Shown piece by piece: positions 1 to 9,800 of a DNA stretch of 15,029 nucleotides. The stretch lies in contig JAAAUF010000384.1 of NCBI GenBank assembly GCA_015499985.1, positions 1-15,029 on the forward strand, in the 5' to 3' direction. Position numbers and translations under genes: made by a program. Within the stretch, counting starts at the first letter, position 1, and each line of letters begins with the position of its first letter. The notes beneath the pieces were generated by a model, which was given only the letters and a program-made list of their open reading frames with translations, was not told where the DNA came from and searched no databases. The stretch is from Haplosporangium gracile. Taxonomy: Eukaryota > Mortierellomycota > Mortierellomycetes > Mortierellales > Mortierellaceae.

Positions 1-212
1 AAAAAAAAAAAACAATGTTATCAATTCTGGTAAAATCCATAGTCATAGTGGTCGTGAGTACTGTACAAATTCGTTTCTTATTTATTCGAGGGTTAAAAGC
101 TGTAAAATAAAAGGACAAAAATAAAACTACAAAAAAAAAGTATTGATATACGAGGTAAGGTGGCATGTGTGAAAAAGTAAGAGAGTGAATGAGGGAGGGG
201 TAGTGATGAGGC
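1..212. other. 3' flank of the kinase gene
   Basis: This AT-rich stretch lies downstream of the kinase stop codon on the minus strand and is probably its 3' untranslated region and terminator. It holds a canonical AATAAA on the minus strand (81-86). It also holds an acceptor-like TTTTTTTGTAG ending at position 127, which matters for an alternative C-terminus of the kinase. The window opens with a run of 12 A. I see no other coding potential. Confidence 0.5.
81..86 (-). terminator. Putative poly(A) signal of the kinase gene
   Basis: The minus strand reads AATAAA here (TTTATT on the plus strand), inside AATAAATAAG, about 127 nt past the kinase stop codon. That is a normal distance for a 3' end. 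AT-rich DNA yields this hexamer by chance fairly often, so the call rests on its position. Confidence 0.4.
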
Positions 213-3200
213 TTACCAGCGACTGCCAAACCCACCTCCAAACCCACTTCCAAACCCACTTCCAAACCCACTTCCGAATCCACCACCAAACCCATTGCTT
301 CCACCGTCACCACTTGTGCTACCACCACCACCACCACCGTAATGATCAGACTCGGCAACAAGTGTGGTCCCAGTGCACCAAGGACTATCCATGACCTGAC
401 CAATCTTCCAGCGATCATCAGGCTTGGATCTAAACATATGCCTCAACAAATCGCGCGCCTCGGCACTGCACTCGGTTGGGTCTTCATATCGGCCGTTCAG
501 GATCTGATGCTGGAGTCGTGGTTCGTACTCGTCTTGGAAGGGCAGACGACCCGTGAGGAGGGCATAGAGGACCACACCAAGGGACCAGACATCGGATGAA
601 GGGCAGCGGAGAGGTTTTTGGGATCGCAGTTGCTCAGGTGAACAGTAGGCGAGCGATCCTCCGACCATATCTTCTTCCTCGTCATCCTCCTCCATCATCA
701 CACTGCTGCTGCTTGCGTGACTCGAGCATCCGTCCTGGGAGAGAGTGTGAGAGTGACCCTGGCTGCTGCTACCGTCAGTGGAAGTGTTCATGGCTCGAGG
801 GTTGTAGATGGTGGGTGAGCCAAAGTACAAAGCTGCCTCCTCATTCTGGTATTCGGCCAGTCCGAAATCGCAGATCTTCCAGGTCCCGTCCTCATGCTGC
901 AGGATGTTCTCGAGCTTGATGTCACGGTGCACAATCCGGCGCTCCTCATGAAGGTACCGAACCGCTTCCGCAACCTGATTGAAAATCCGTCTCGCATGAT
1001 CCTCATCCAATCCCGTCCTAGCGCTGCTGCTGCTGCTACTGCTGCTACCCCATCCTCCACCAAAACCCGAAGACGACGTAGACGCTGCCGATGACGATGT
1101 TGCTGCTGCTGAGGTTTCGCGAGTGATATAGTCCAAAAGATGTCCACCCGTGCACAGCTCACAAAATACAAACGTGTCCGTCGGGAGTTTCTCGACGGCC
1201 AAAAACGGAAGCACGTTCGGGTGGGTGAGACGACTCCAGATGGCAATTTCCTTGTCCAACATCCTCTGGACTCGATCGTTGTCTGTCAACCCTGTCTGCG
1301 TCTTGACAATCTTGACCGCCACCTGCGCGACCATTCCGTCCAAGTGGATCGCAAACGCCTCGCGCACCAGAGAGAATCCACCATGGCCGATAACCTTGCC
1401 CATGATAAAGTCGCCAACCTGTTCACCCTCCTCGTCGGGTGCCATCCGCGGGGCAGTGACCTCGACAAAGTTGGACAGGAAGGCTACTGCAGGGGAGTAA
1501 GGCAGGGAGCTATAAGAGGAAGAAGTCACCATGGCAGTACTGGGAGAGACGGCGCTGCTGCTGTTCTGATGGAAGGGGAATGAGGTTGTTGACGTGAAGG
1601 AAGAGTTGAAGCTGGGCCGTGTTCCTGAAGAGACGGTTCTCGAGCGGTGAAGGCGATTGATGGGGAAGCTGGGTGTGTTCTCGGGGGCCTTCCACGAGAC
1701 GGAGAGTTGTTCCAAAGAATTGACCAGGGCAGAGTTGGCGCGAGGAGATGAGGGTGAGAGGGAAGGGAGGAGGGCAGAAGGTGAAGATTGGGTATCAAAG
1801 GCGCTGAATGAATGTTGGTGCATAGACGGTGCTGGAGGCAGGGCCGAGCTGAGCCGAGACTGACTGGCCATCATCAGAGGGCGCGTTGAGCTGTTGCTGC
1901 TGGTGCCTGGTGTAGTGGCAATAGACGACAGCGGAGCGGTAGAGGACGAGATCAAAGTCGAAGTGGATGAAGCCGATGACGAAGGAGGGCCTTTCTTCAG
2001 TCCAAGAGCAAGTTGTCCCTCAGGTCGAGATTGTAATTGCGTGGTCGTCGAGTGAGATTTGGGCAACTGGTTGGTGAAGGCAGCTCGCTTTATTGTCGTC
2101 GTCGTCGTAGGCGCTGTAGTCGTTGTTGTTGTCGTTCCTGCTGCAACCGATTTTGGGACATCCTTGGTCACAGGCCTAGGGTTGATAGTTGTTGTCGCTT
2201 TGACCGTAGAAGGATTCTGCAGGCGGGCTTTGGATGTGTCGACAGAAATATTGAGATGAGCATGATTGGAAGAGTGGGTACAGTAGGTCGACTCGGAAGT
2301 TGAGGAAGGGGTAGGGAAGGCGTGTTCCTTGCTGTTGTTGCGATTCGCGGGGTTATTACTGTGCTCAGGAGTAGCAGCAGCCAGTGGAGGATCAAGTTCA
2401 GTGACCCGAGGCTCAATCTTTCTGTTGGTTCGTTGTGGGATAGCAATGGCGGCAGGGGAGGGAGAAGCCGTAGTTGCATGAGAGATGTGGTGAGGAGAGG
2501 AGGTCGAGGAAGAAGAAGGGATAGTCGACGACAAGGGGACATGGCTGATATGACTTGCTTGGCCGTGAGGTGGTTGTTGCCGTTGCTCCTGCTGGTACTC
2601 GATATGTGAAGGGTACTGCGGCATCAACTCGCTGTGATGATTATGGTGATTCCGGGTATCGGGTCGCTTTGTCTCGGTTACAGCGAGGTGATGGTAGTGG
2701 TATTGTCGCTGGAGGGTATCCTCATCCTGATCGTCGTCATCATCAACGGTGAGCCGAGTGTACTTTGCAAGGTCCTTGGCCTGGGCAGCCTTTGCAGCCT
2801 TGAGGTTGTCTGCCATCAAGTTGATGCTGCTATGACTGTCGCTGTTGCTGTGGCTGTGGCTGTATCGTTGCTGATGTTGGTATCGAGACGACAGATCCTT
2901 CCCAACCCTGCCTCGACTATCAACACTGCCGCCCGCAATACCGAAAAGCGAGTCGTTTGCTTTGAAATTGCCGCCATTGTTGTCGCTGTTGCTCTTGCTT
3001 GCGCTGCCGTTGTTCCTGTTATTGAAGAACCGGAAGGTTGGTTTGCCAATCGGAATACCACGGATCTCGGACGACAAGTCTGTGTAATGTCCACTATCAT
3101 GACGCACCTCTGCGTCCTCTAAATCCTCATCTTCATCGTCTTCGTCGTCCTTATTGTTATCATCGTCATCGACAAGGTTGATATCTTCGCTAATGTCAGA

Positions 3201-3548
3201 ATGATGAAGGCTAGGGCGGTAGTTGCAAGAGTTGTTGTTGCTGTTGTTGGTGTTTCGGTGAGAGTTACCGAGAAGATGGCCGATATCGAACTTTGAATTG
3301 GCGCCAGTGGTTATTAGACCAACCAGACCGCCATGCCCATTGTTGTTGGAGGCAGACAAGGTAGTTGAGGATGAAGACGAGGACGAGGAAGAAGACGGAA
3401 GGAGTGAGGAGGTGATGTTATTGTTGGTTGGGTTGTTGTTGGATGCGGTGGCGGTGTGAGATTGAGAGCGACGGATGGAGGGTCGTTGGTGGGCGTGAAC
3501 AGGGTGTGAAGAACGGGAGGGGATAGGCTGGGGAATGGAAAATGTCAT
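213..3548 (-). CDS. Ser/Thr protein kinase (CAMK-like) with long disordered N-terminus
   Basis: A single open exon encodes 1111 residues. The kinase domain covers about 713-1057 and all catalytic elements are visible: glycine loop GHGGFSLV (721-728), VAVK lysine K746, helix C glutamate E767, HRDIKLEN with D876 and N881, and DFG (894-896). SPE (970-972) stands in for APE, and DVWSLGVVLYALLTGRLPF follows. HRDIK and the SLGVVLYALLTG block suggest the CAMK/CAMKL group; I cannot name an orthologue. Two inserts interrupt the fold: a Ser/Gly-rich one (about 812-845, before helix E) and a Ser-rich then acidic one (about 905-961) inside the activation segment. Residues 1-700 are low complexity (Ser, Asn, Thr and His runs, an acidic tract), probably disordered and phosphorylated. 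The tail after 1066 is Gly-rich and ends in GFGS repeats. The start ATG at 3548 is the first in the open frame. The stop TAA overlaps a splice-donor-like GGTAAGC, so a further 3' exon is possible. It presumably acts in cytoplasmic signalling; the substrate is unknown. Confidence 0.9.
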   Translation of the reverse strand: MTFSIPQPIPSRSSHPVHAHQRPSIRRSQSHTATASNNNPTNNNITSSLLPSSSSSSSSSSTTLSASNNNGHGGLVGLITTGANSKFDIGHLLGNSHRNTNNSNNNSCNYRPSLHHSDISEDINLVDDDDNNKDDEDDEDEDLEDAEVRHDSGHYTDLSSEIRGIPIGKPTFRFFNNRNNGSASKSNSDNNGGNFKANDSLFGIAGGSVDSRGRVGKDLSSRYQHQQRYSHSHSNSDSHSSINLMADNLKAAKAAQAKDLAKYTRLTVDDDDDQDEDTLQRQYHYHHLAVTETKRPDTRNHHNHHSELMPQYPSHIEYQQEQRQQPPHGQASHISHVPLSSTIPSSSSTSSPHHISHATTASPSPAAIAIPQRTNRKIEPRVTELDPPLAAATPEHSNNPANRNNSKEHAFPTPSSTSESTYCTHSSNHAHLNISVDTSKARLQNPSTVKATTTINPRPVTKDVPKSVAAGTTTTTTTAPTTTTTIKRAAFTNQLPKSHSTTTQLQSRPEGQLALGLKKGPPSSSASSTSTLISSSTAPLSSIATTPGTSSNSSTRPLMMASQSRLSSALPPAPSMHQHSFSAFDTQSSPSALLPSLSPSSPRANSALVNSLEQLSVSWKAPENTPSFPINRLHRSRTVSSGTRPSFNSSFTSTTSFPFHQNSSSAVSPSTAMVTSSSYSSLPYSPAVAFLSNFVEVTAPRMAPDEEGEQVGDFIMGKVIGHGGFSLVREAFAIHLDGMVAQVAVKIVKTQTGLTDNDRVQRMLDKEIAIWSRLTHPNVLPFLAVEKLPTDTFVFCELCTGGHLLDYITRETSAAATSSSAASTSSSGFGGGWGSSSSSSSSARTGLDEDHARRIFNQVAEAVRYLHEERRIVHRDIKLENILQHEDGTWKICDFGLAEYQNEEAALYFGSPTIYNPRAMNTSTDGSSSQGHSHTLSQDGCSSHASSSSVMMEEDDEEEDMVGGSLAYCSPEQLRSQKPLRCPSSDVWSLGVVLYALLTGRLPFQDEYEPRLQHQILNGRYEDPTECSAEARDLLRHMFRSKPDDRWKIGQVMDSPWCTGTTLVAESDHYGGGGGGSTSGDGGSNGFGGGFGSGFGSGFGSGFGGGFGSRW
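226..297 (-). repeat. Six 12-nt tandem repeats encoding the GFGS tail of the kinase
   Basis: Six consecutive 12-nt units begin at 226, 238, 250, 262, 274 and 286. The plus-strand unit is CCAAACCCACTT; units 2-4 are identical and the outer ones diverge. On the minus strand they encode four-residue GFGS/GFGG units at the extreme C-terminus. Because the unit is a multiple of three, copy number can change without a frameshift. Confidence 0.85.
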
Positions 3549-4060
3549 CCAGAAAAGAAGTGTAGACGTAAGCGAAAAGAAAAGGAGAAGGAGGAAGAGG
3601 AGGAGGAGTTGACTTCGGACAAAAAGAAAAAAGATGGCTGTGAGGGTTGGTGGGTCAGGCGAAGCGGGAGGTGAGATAACGGAAATATAAAATTATATGT
3701 GATAATATTATTTACAGTTGTGCAAGGTACAAGGTGAAAGGTGGTGGTGGTGTTGTTGTTGTCGTTGTTGTTGACAATGGAGAAGGGAGAGCGAATGAGT
3801 AAAGTGGTTGTAGACAGGTGAATGAGTTTTGTGGAGAAGAAGAAGAAGGATAAAAGGGGGTTACAGAAGAGAAAGAGAAAAGAAAAGAAGAGGTGAGGGG
3901 GGGGAGGGAGGGTTAAAAGATAAGGAAAATGGAGAAGCGACTAAAAAAGGGGACCAACAGCAGCACATGAAGACGCAGAACTAAAAAAGAGAGACATCCG
4001 GTTGAAGAGATATGGTATCAGACAGTGATTTGATTCAGTGGACACAACATACAGCATCAT
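3549..4060. other. Upstream region of the kinase gene, purine-rich on the plus strand
   Basis: This lies 5' of the kinase ATG. The transcribed (minus) strand is pyrimidine-rich, as is common in fungal promoters and 5' leaders. Purine blocks sit at about 3574-3607 and 3834-3925, and a GTT/GTG microsatellite at about 3740-3775. No convincing ORF is present. I infer that it holds the promoter and leader of the kinase. Confidence 0.45.
3684..3715 (-). promoter_or_regulatory. AT-rich, TATA-like island upstream of the kinase
   Basis: A 32-bp run made only of A and T apart from two G residues lies about 135-165 bp upstream of the kinase ATG. On the minus strand it contains TATAATTTTATATTT-like sequence. 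Its isolation within GC-richer flanks and its distance from the start fit a core promoter element. There is no direct evidence of a transcription start. Confidence 0.25.
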
Positions 4061-4282
4061 CACTTTAGTCTTTTTTTCTTATGCTCAGCGTTCACAGCCA
4101 TGAAATGGATGGATGACCCCCTTGCTGTTCTCTCTTTTGGCACTAGCAGAGAGGAGCACAATCACCCACCCATTTTCTTTTGTCGCTCCCTCTCCCTCCA
4201 CTTACTTCCGAGTGCGAGCGCGAATGCTGTACTCTTTCCTCCCCTCTCCCTTATCTTTGTGTGCTCATCCACTTTCACCTTG

Positions 4283-4325
4283 GTTTGTTTGTTTGTTTAT
4301 TTGTTTGTTTTGTTTATGTTTGTGT
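4283..4325. repeat. TTTG microsatellite
   Basis: An imperfect run of TTTG units (TTTGTTTGTTTGTTTATTTG and so on) lies in the non-coding interval. It is a simple-sequence repeat with no visible coding role. Confidence 0.7.
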
Positions 4326-6261
4326 TTGTGCCCTTTTTGATCCTTGCAGATGGATGGGACGATAGGTTGGGATGAAGGGGTTTGCAGACATCGCACACAA
4401 CGCACACAAAAGGTGGGGAACGACATGCCATCTCTACATCTCTCCTCTCACCTTCTCTGACTATTCCATTCTATCGCTCCCTTTTTGTGATGCTCGCTTG
4501 CATGTGCATTTCTTTTTTTTTTTGACAACCCTTTCTCTCACCTTTCTTGTCACTTTGCTCTTTTTTTTTTGGACTCTCACTTCAGGTCTCTTTCCTTTGC
4601 TTTGATGTAGAATCGAACAGGTACGGTGCGATGGACACAAAGAAAAAAAGAGAGAGCATGAGAAGCAACAACAGCAAGAAAAAAAAAAAAAACGATAGAT
4701 CTTTTATTCGAAGATGAGATAATCATCACCCAGGCAAGCGACCCTTCTTATTCTATTCTGGCATCCACCTGTTCTTTTCACTTTTCTTTTTTTTCTGTGT
4801 CCTGGTCACCAGGGTTGTCCTTGCATGAAAATAAAAAAATAAAAATAAAAAAAATAGGGCTCTCATCCGGCACACAAGACACTAATTCACACTCTTTTAT
4901 TACTCATTTTTCTATCTTGCTGTCCTTACCTGCTCTGCCTTGTTCAACGCTTCTATTCTCTTTGTGATGGGTTAATGTGATGTGATGTTCCCTTCGCTTT
5001 CTTTCGATTGGATGTCCAAGCTCGCACCTCATCATATGACCCTTACCTTCCCTTTTTCCCTAATTTCCTATGTCATGACTGGCTTAGCAAACAAGTAATT
5101 GAAAAAAAGGTTTTTTTTCTAGAAGTGGTGTAGTGGGTATTGATTCTGTACAGGTTTCATCGGACGCTTGTCTTTTCCTACCCTTCAAAGTTTCCTACAA
5201 CTACAACAAGGAACATTCAGACATCTAAAATAGGCATCTCTTTGGCAGAGACCCTTAGAGACATCATCACTCACACAAACATAAACCCATATTTGGTGAA
5301 AAGTGGAGGCCACCACAGACCATTTATGAGGTCCCTTGCTTTTCTAATTCTTTTTCTGAATGAAAAAAGGGAGCCGGGCCCTCCCGATAATTTAAAAAGG
5401 CGAGTACATTTTTACAGCCTCCCATCAGTCTCCGGCACAAAAATAAAAAAAAAAATTCACAGACGATCTTGGGTGTTATCTCTTTTGCGACTCCGATCAT
5501 CAAGAGGTCATACGCACGAACAGGACAGAACAGAGACGAGGTCCGATGAGCGGACGGACGGATTCGACGGACTTGACGGAACCAGGGACGGAGTGAAAAG
5601 GCAAAAATAATTGAAAGGGTACCTTGAAACCATTACTATTTTGTATTTTGATCATAAATTGGACTCGCGCATTTGATACCTTATCCTGCTAATAAAATCA
5701 AAGATAGTAAGTAACATGGTGGCAAAATAAAAAAATGGTCGGTGTACACCCGGCGGCCCCTTCCCCTCCCTCTTTTCGTTTCAAACGCCAAAACTCATCA
5801 TCAACGTTTTTAGAGTGCCCCCGGAGTCTCAAAAACTTTAATATACAGAGACCAAAAAAAAAAAAGTATGACGAATGATGAAGGGTGATGTGTTATGTTG
5901 GAGCTGGTGGTGGGTGACTCCCGCTTCATTTTCTTATTATTTTCGCTCTCAACTCTTATCCAATTGTCCCTTCTTTTGGCGACTTGTGAACCCTCCTTTC
6001 ACAGAAATGCAACATAGGAAAAACGCGGTAATATTTTCTACCTTTTCCCAGTTGTCATGTGAAATGGAGAAAAGCAACAACAAAAAAGACGTCAAAAAAA
6101 CCCTGCGCTGTTTGCTCCGATTTTCTTTCGCCGCCCCCATCTCTCTTTCTCCCTGTTGTACTGTACTGTACATCCTCATCCCTGTCTATCTGCAGCTCTC
6201 CCCTTCTGGGAATACCTTAGTATCTTTTGCAATTAGGTAAGAAAAGCAAGATGACATCGTT

Positions 6262-6293
6262 TTTTTCTTCTCTTACCTTGCCGAGAAGAAAAA
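6262..6293. repeat. 11-bp perfect inverted repeat with 10-nt loop
   Basis: TTTTTCTTCTC (6262-6272) is followed after 10 nt by its exact reverse complement GAGAAGAAAAA (6283-6293). It lies about 520 bp past the DP stop codon in non-coding DNA. It could fold in RNA, but it is made of a simple pyrimidine and purine run and may be chance. Confidence 0.5.
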
Positions 6294-6813
6294 CAAGCAT
6301 TGTTGGGCTGACTGACTTTATGCATTTCAAAGTGAACTATCTTGGATGGGAGCACTTTCGCAGGACAGTAAAGGAGGAGTGGACGAACAGTGTTTTGGTT
6401 GGTCCGATCAACACATACCATACCAGACTCGAGCAAGCGAGTGTGTGAGTGCTCAGAAAAAACAGGCGTGTGCATGCATTTGCATTGTATCGCAATAGGA
6501 AGGGATTTGTCTTATCAAAAAGAGTGCACGACCTGCTTAGGTATCTGATCTGCTGGATACTATCGACACCATAGGTCATCTCTCTTGGTCATTCTTGAAC
6601 AAGCAACATAATAAAATAAAACTTGAGAGGCGCACGAAACAAATTCATTTTTGAGAATGTTTTACAGATACATTTTACATGGCAGATACGATAAAAAATA
6701 AAGAGAGAATAATTTGTACAAAAGATGAAAAAATGAAAAAGAAAAAATAAAAACATTGAAACGATTGTTCAATGGAGAAAAAAAAATCCAAAAAAAAAAT
6801 CCGGGTCAACACC

Positions 6814-9800
6814 TCAAGAGCATACCATGGCGCGCTCATAGCCATTGCTGACAGTGACACGGACATCAACTCCAGAGTCCGTCATCTCGTGGCTGGAGAT
6901 CTCACCAGCTGCTCTAACCCCAGCCCCAGTCGTCATCGCAAAGCATCCAGATGGGATCATGTCCTCGGGTAACATCTCCTTCAACTCGTTCAACGACACC
7001 GTGTTCATGCCCAGATCACCCAAAATCTCAGTGTCAGAGATAATGCTCAGCTCATCTTGGTGTGGGATCTTGACCTCCACCATAGTCGTTTCATCTCCTG
7101 TCGCTCCACAATGTCTCTTGCTCTTGCCACTAAAAGAAAAATCGATTCATCAAGACGGTGATTAGGAATAGGTATTCAATACTTCTACTGGACAACTCAT
7201 GAATAGCATGAGAATATCAATGATGCTCACCTTTTGCGAGGACGTTGATCCTCTCGCATGCGACGGACAACAGAAATGTTTGCCTCGGAGTCAGAGCTCT
7301 GACCTGCATATCCAGGGATCCGTACAATCACAAACGGAAGCTGAATCCTCTGTCCTTCCTCCGCATTCGCCCTCTCAATTGCTGCTTCCTTCTCTTGGCG
7401 TTTATGAGCTCGCTTCTCCTTTCGTTCGCGTCTCTCCCGTCTCTCCCGTCTCTCCTGCTTGCGCAATCGACGAGCTTCTTCATCCTCTGGCTGTCCTATC
7501 TCCCCAATATCATTCGCTCCTTCGTGATCATGACTGCCATCCTCGCCAAGGTCGACACGTGGTGTACCTTGACGCGACGCGTGGTGACCATTGCGCTTCT
7601 CTCGACGCTCCTGACGTTCCATCTTGCGGATCCGGTGAGCTGTCTCCTCGTCGATATCTTCCTCGGTCTCATCTCCTACCACCTGTCCAGCAACTTGTCC
7701 ATCTTCCCCGCCCTCGCCCTGTTTGTCTGGACGGGGTGTAGCGTGTCGATGGTGGCGTCTTTCAGATCGCTTCTTGTGTTCGTCACTACCCACTCGTTGC
7801 TTCTCGTCCACATCCTTACTATGACCATCACCAGACTGAACGCGCTTCTCTTCTCGCTCCTGCTTCCGGAGTCGTCTACGCTCCTGTCGCTCCAGCTCTT
7901 TACTCTCGAGCAGTTTGTTGCGCTTGATCAAATTGTTCAATTGTACATGCTATGTATATAAAATTGGTGGCAAGAATGGTTGATTAGTGACCTGAAATCA
8001 GATATAGTTTGGTGATCAACCATAAAGCACAACAAAAAGAGATCAAACTTACCCGAGCTACCTGATCTTGAAGCTGTGCCATTTCCAACGCATTCTTCAA
8101 CTTCATAGCCTCGACTTCTTTCTATTTATCACAATGAAAATGTTGGCAATGTATCGTCAGCAAGAGTCCACAACAGAACATTCATCCCTCCACAATGGCC
8201 AACACATATCTAGGAAAAACACCAAAAAAGGCCAAATACCTGAAGTTGCTCAATCTCCATGTCATCATCTTCAGGTTCCTCACTCTCGTCAGCGCCATCA
8301 CGCTCTTGTTGAGTTAAGGTACGACCTGGCAGGTTTGCGCCGCTGACTCGCCGGGATGCCTCACGAATGACTCTGGCGTCCTGGAGACCGATCCAGCAAA
8401 TCTCCTTTTTATCCATCGAAATGATATCCAGCGCCTGCAAAATGTTGAGGGCATCATACACTCGACGACGAATGTTCTAATAGCATCAATAAATGAAGAA
8501 CCGTTTCATTAGGAGTTGTTGCAGAGCATTAACATACGGCCACAGATGTTGTTTACATCAACTGGTCGACTTACGCCTTGTCCAGCAGGTTCCTGGGGGT
8601 TGACTCCATCTGCCCGGTCAGCCTGAAGCGTTCCAGCCGGAATGCCTGCAAGGTCGTTGACAACCTAAGTATATATTGGTGGCGGGAACAATAGTGATGT
8701 TAGTGATTGCCTCTTAGTCCTGTCAAAAGTATTAATTGCTCCATGCGCGGAGAAGGGTAACAAACGTAAGCAACTTACATCATTGTAGGTGGTCACACCT
8801 CTTGTCTCCACATGATCGCATACTAGAGGGGCATAGTACCCTAGACCTTTGCCATGAAGACTCTGCGATCCAGCGCCTTCTTGTCCATGGTTATCCTCAT
8901 CTAGTCTAAATAAGCGTTAGACAAAATAATGATATAAATTAATTAGTTTCTTTCCAAATTGATCATCGCTGTGACATGGTTAGGTGACTACACACATACT
9001 CCTTTGGGAAACTTACTCCGCAAAAGCATCGTCAAGTGCTGCTTGAACAGACGGTAACCGTGATGCCTTTTTCCGTAGAGTGGCTTTGGCCCGTGCCTTG
9101 CCAGAAGGTTTTGTATCTTCCCTCAACGGACTTCCTCCTATGCTAGGCTTGCGACTACTCGAGGAAGACGCAAAGGTACTATGTCCCTCCTCGTTGTCGT
9201 CGTCATCCTCCTCCTCATCGCCATGTCCTCCTTCACGAAGCGCGTGGGCCGGCCGCGACTTCGTCTTTAGGGGGCTGGGAATGATTGGCTGTGCGTCCAT
9301 TGGCTTGTCTAACCGCGCATGCTTCAAAACGGGCTGGCCGTCCTCGTCCTCATCATCATCCTCTTCCTCTTCATGTTCGCGTTCACGGACATCGTCCTGT
9401 TCAGAGCAGTGCTCCATGTCGTGGTCGTCTTGATCATGGCTGGCATGGTGGTAGTCCATAGGAGACTCGGATATATACAGCAACTGATGCGCTGGATGCG
9501 AAAAATGGGCCGGAAGAGCCGGGTGAGCATGGAAGGGCGCTTTGGCGTTGTCAAATATAGAACCAGTACGGAGCGCTGAGTGAGGAAGGGTAGAGCGAGG
9601 GGTCGCAGGCGAATGTCTACTATCTGCGCTAAGTGACTGGGAAGAGGCGCTTTGAAACGAAAGGGGCGGACAATCGCCGGTCGACTTGCGGTCCCCAATC
9701 CACTGAGTACGAATTCGCAACTTCTTCTGCGAGACCTTGGGGTTGCTTTCGTGAGCGAGGTCGGCTGTAAATACCGGTTCATGACCCTGGGGTGCTCTGC

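Larger units (their letters stand above)
4061..6813. other. Gene-free interval between the DP and kinase genes
   Basis: About 2.75 kb without a supportable gene. Open frames here are short, compositionally biased and lack recognisable domains. Visible structure includes pyrimidine-rich stretches (about 4180-4600), a TTTG microsatellite (about 4283-4325), A- and T-homopolymers (for example 4680-4692), a 10-bp perfect palindrome GGTGTACACC (5741-5750), a small GTCCG/CGGAC hairpin (5541-5555) beside ACGG-rich repeats (5551-5590), and an 11-bp inverted repeat (6262-6293). The part next to 6813 is probably the 3' untranslated region of the DP gene. I find no exact AATAAA on the minus strand within about 200 nt of its stop. 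No tRNA-like B box was seen. Confidence 0.4.

Noticed and set aside
226..297. Regular 12-nt repeats resembling a repeat array
   Set aside because: No spacers, in frame within the kinase gene, and encoding GFGS units, so it is a coding minisatellite and not a CRISPR array.
5140..5610. Plus-strand open frame of 156 codons
   Set aside because: No recognisable domain, and the second half is driven by ACGG/GACG repeats and homopolymers. I saw no splice context or neighbour support.
5875..6475. Several short plus- and minus-strand frames
   Set aside because: They overlap each other in conflicting frames and none resembles a known family. AATAAA at about 6610 on the plus strand is not enough to call a gene.
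7245..7961. Plus-strand open frame of 238 codons
   Set aside because: It lies opposite the charged DP exon, has no recognisable domain, and its hydrophobic composition mirrors Arg/Glu-rich codons on the other strand.
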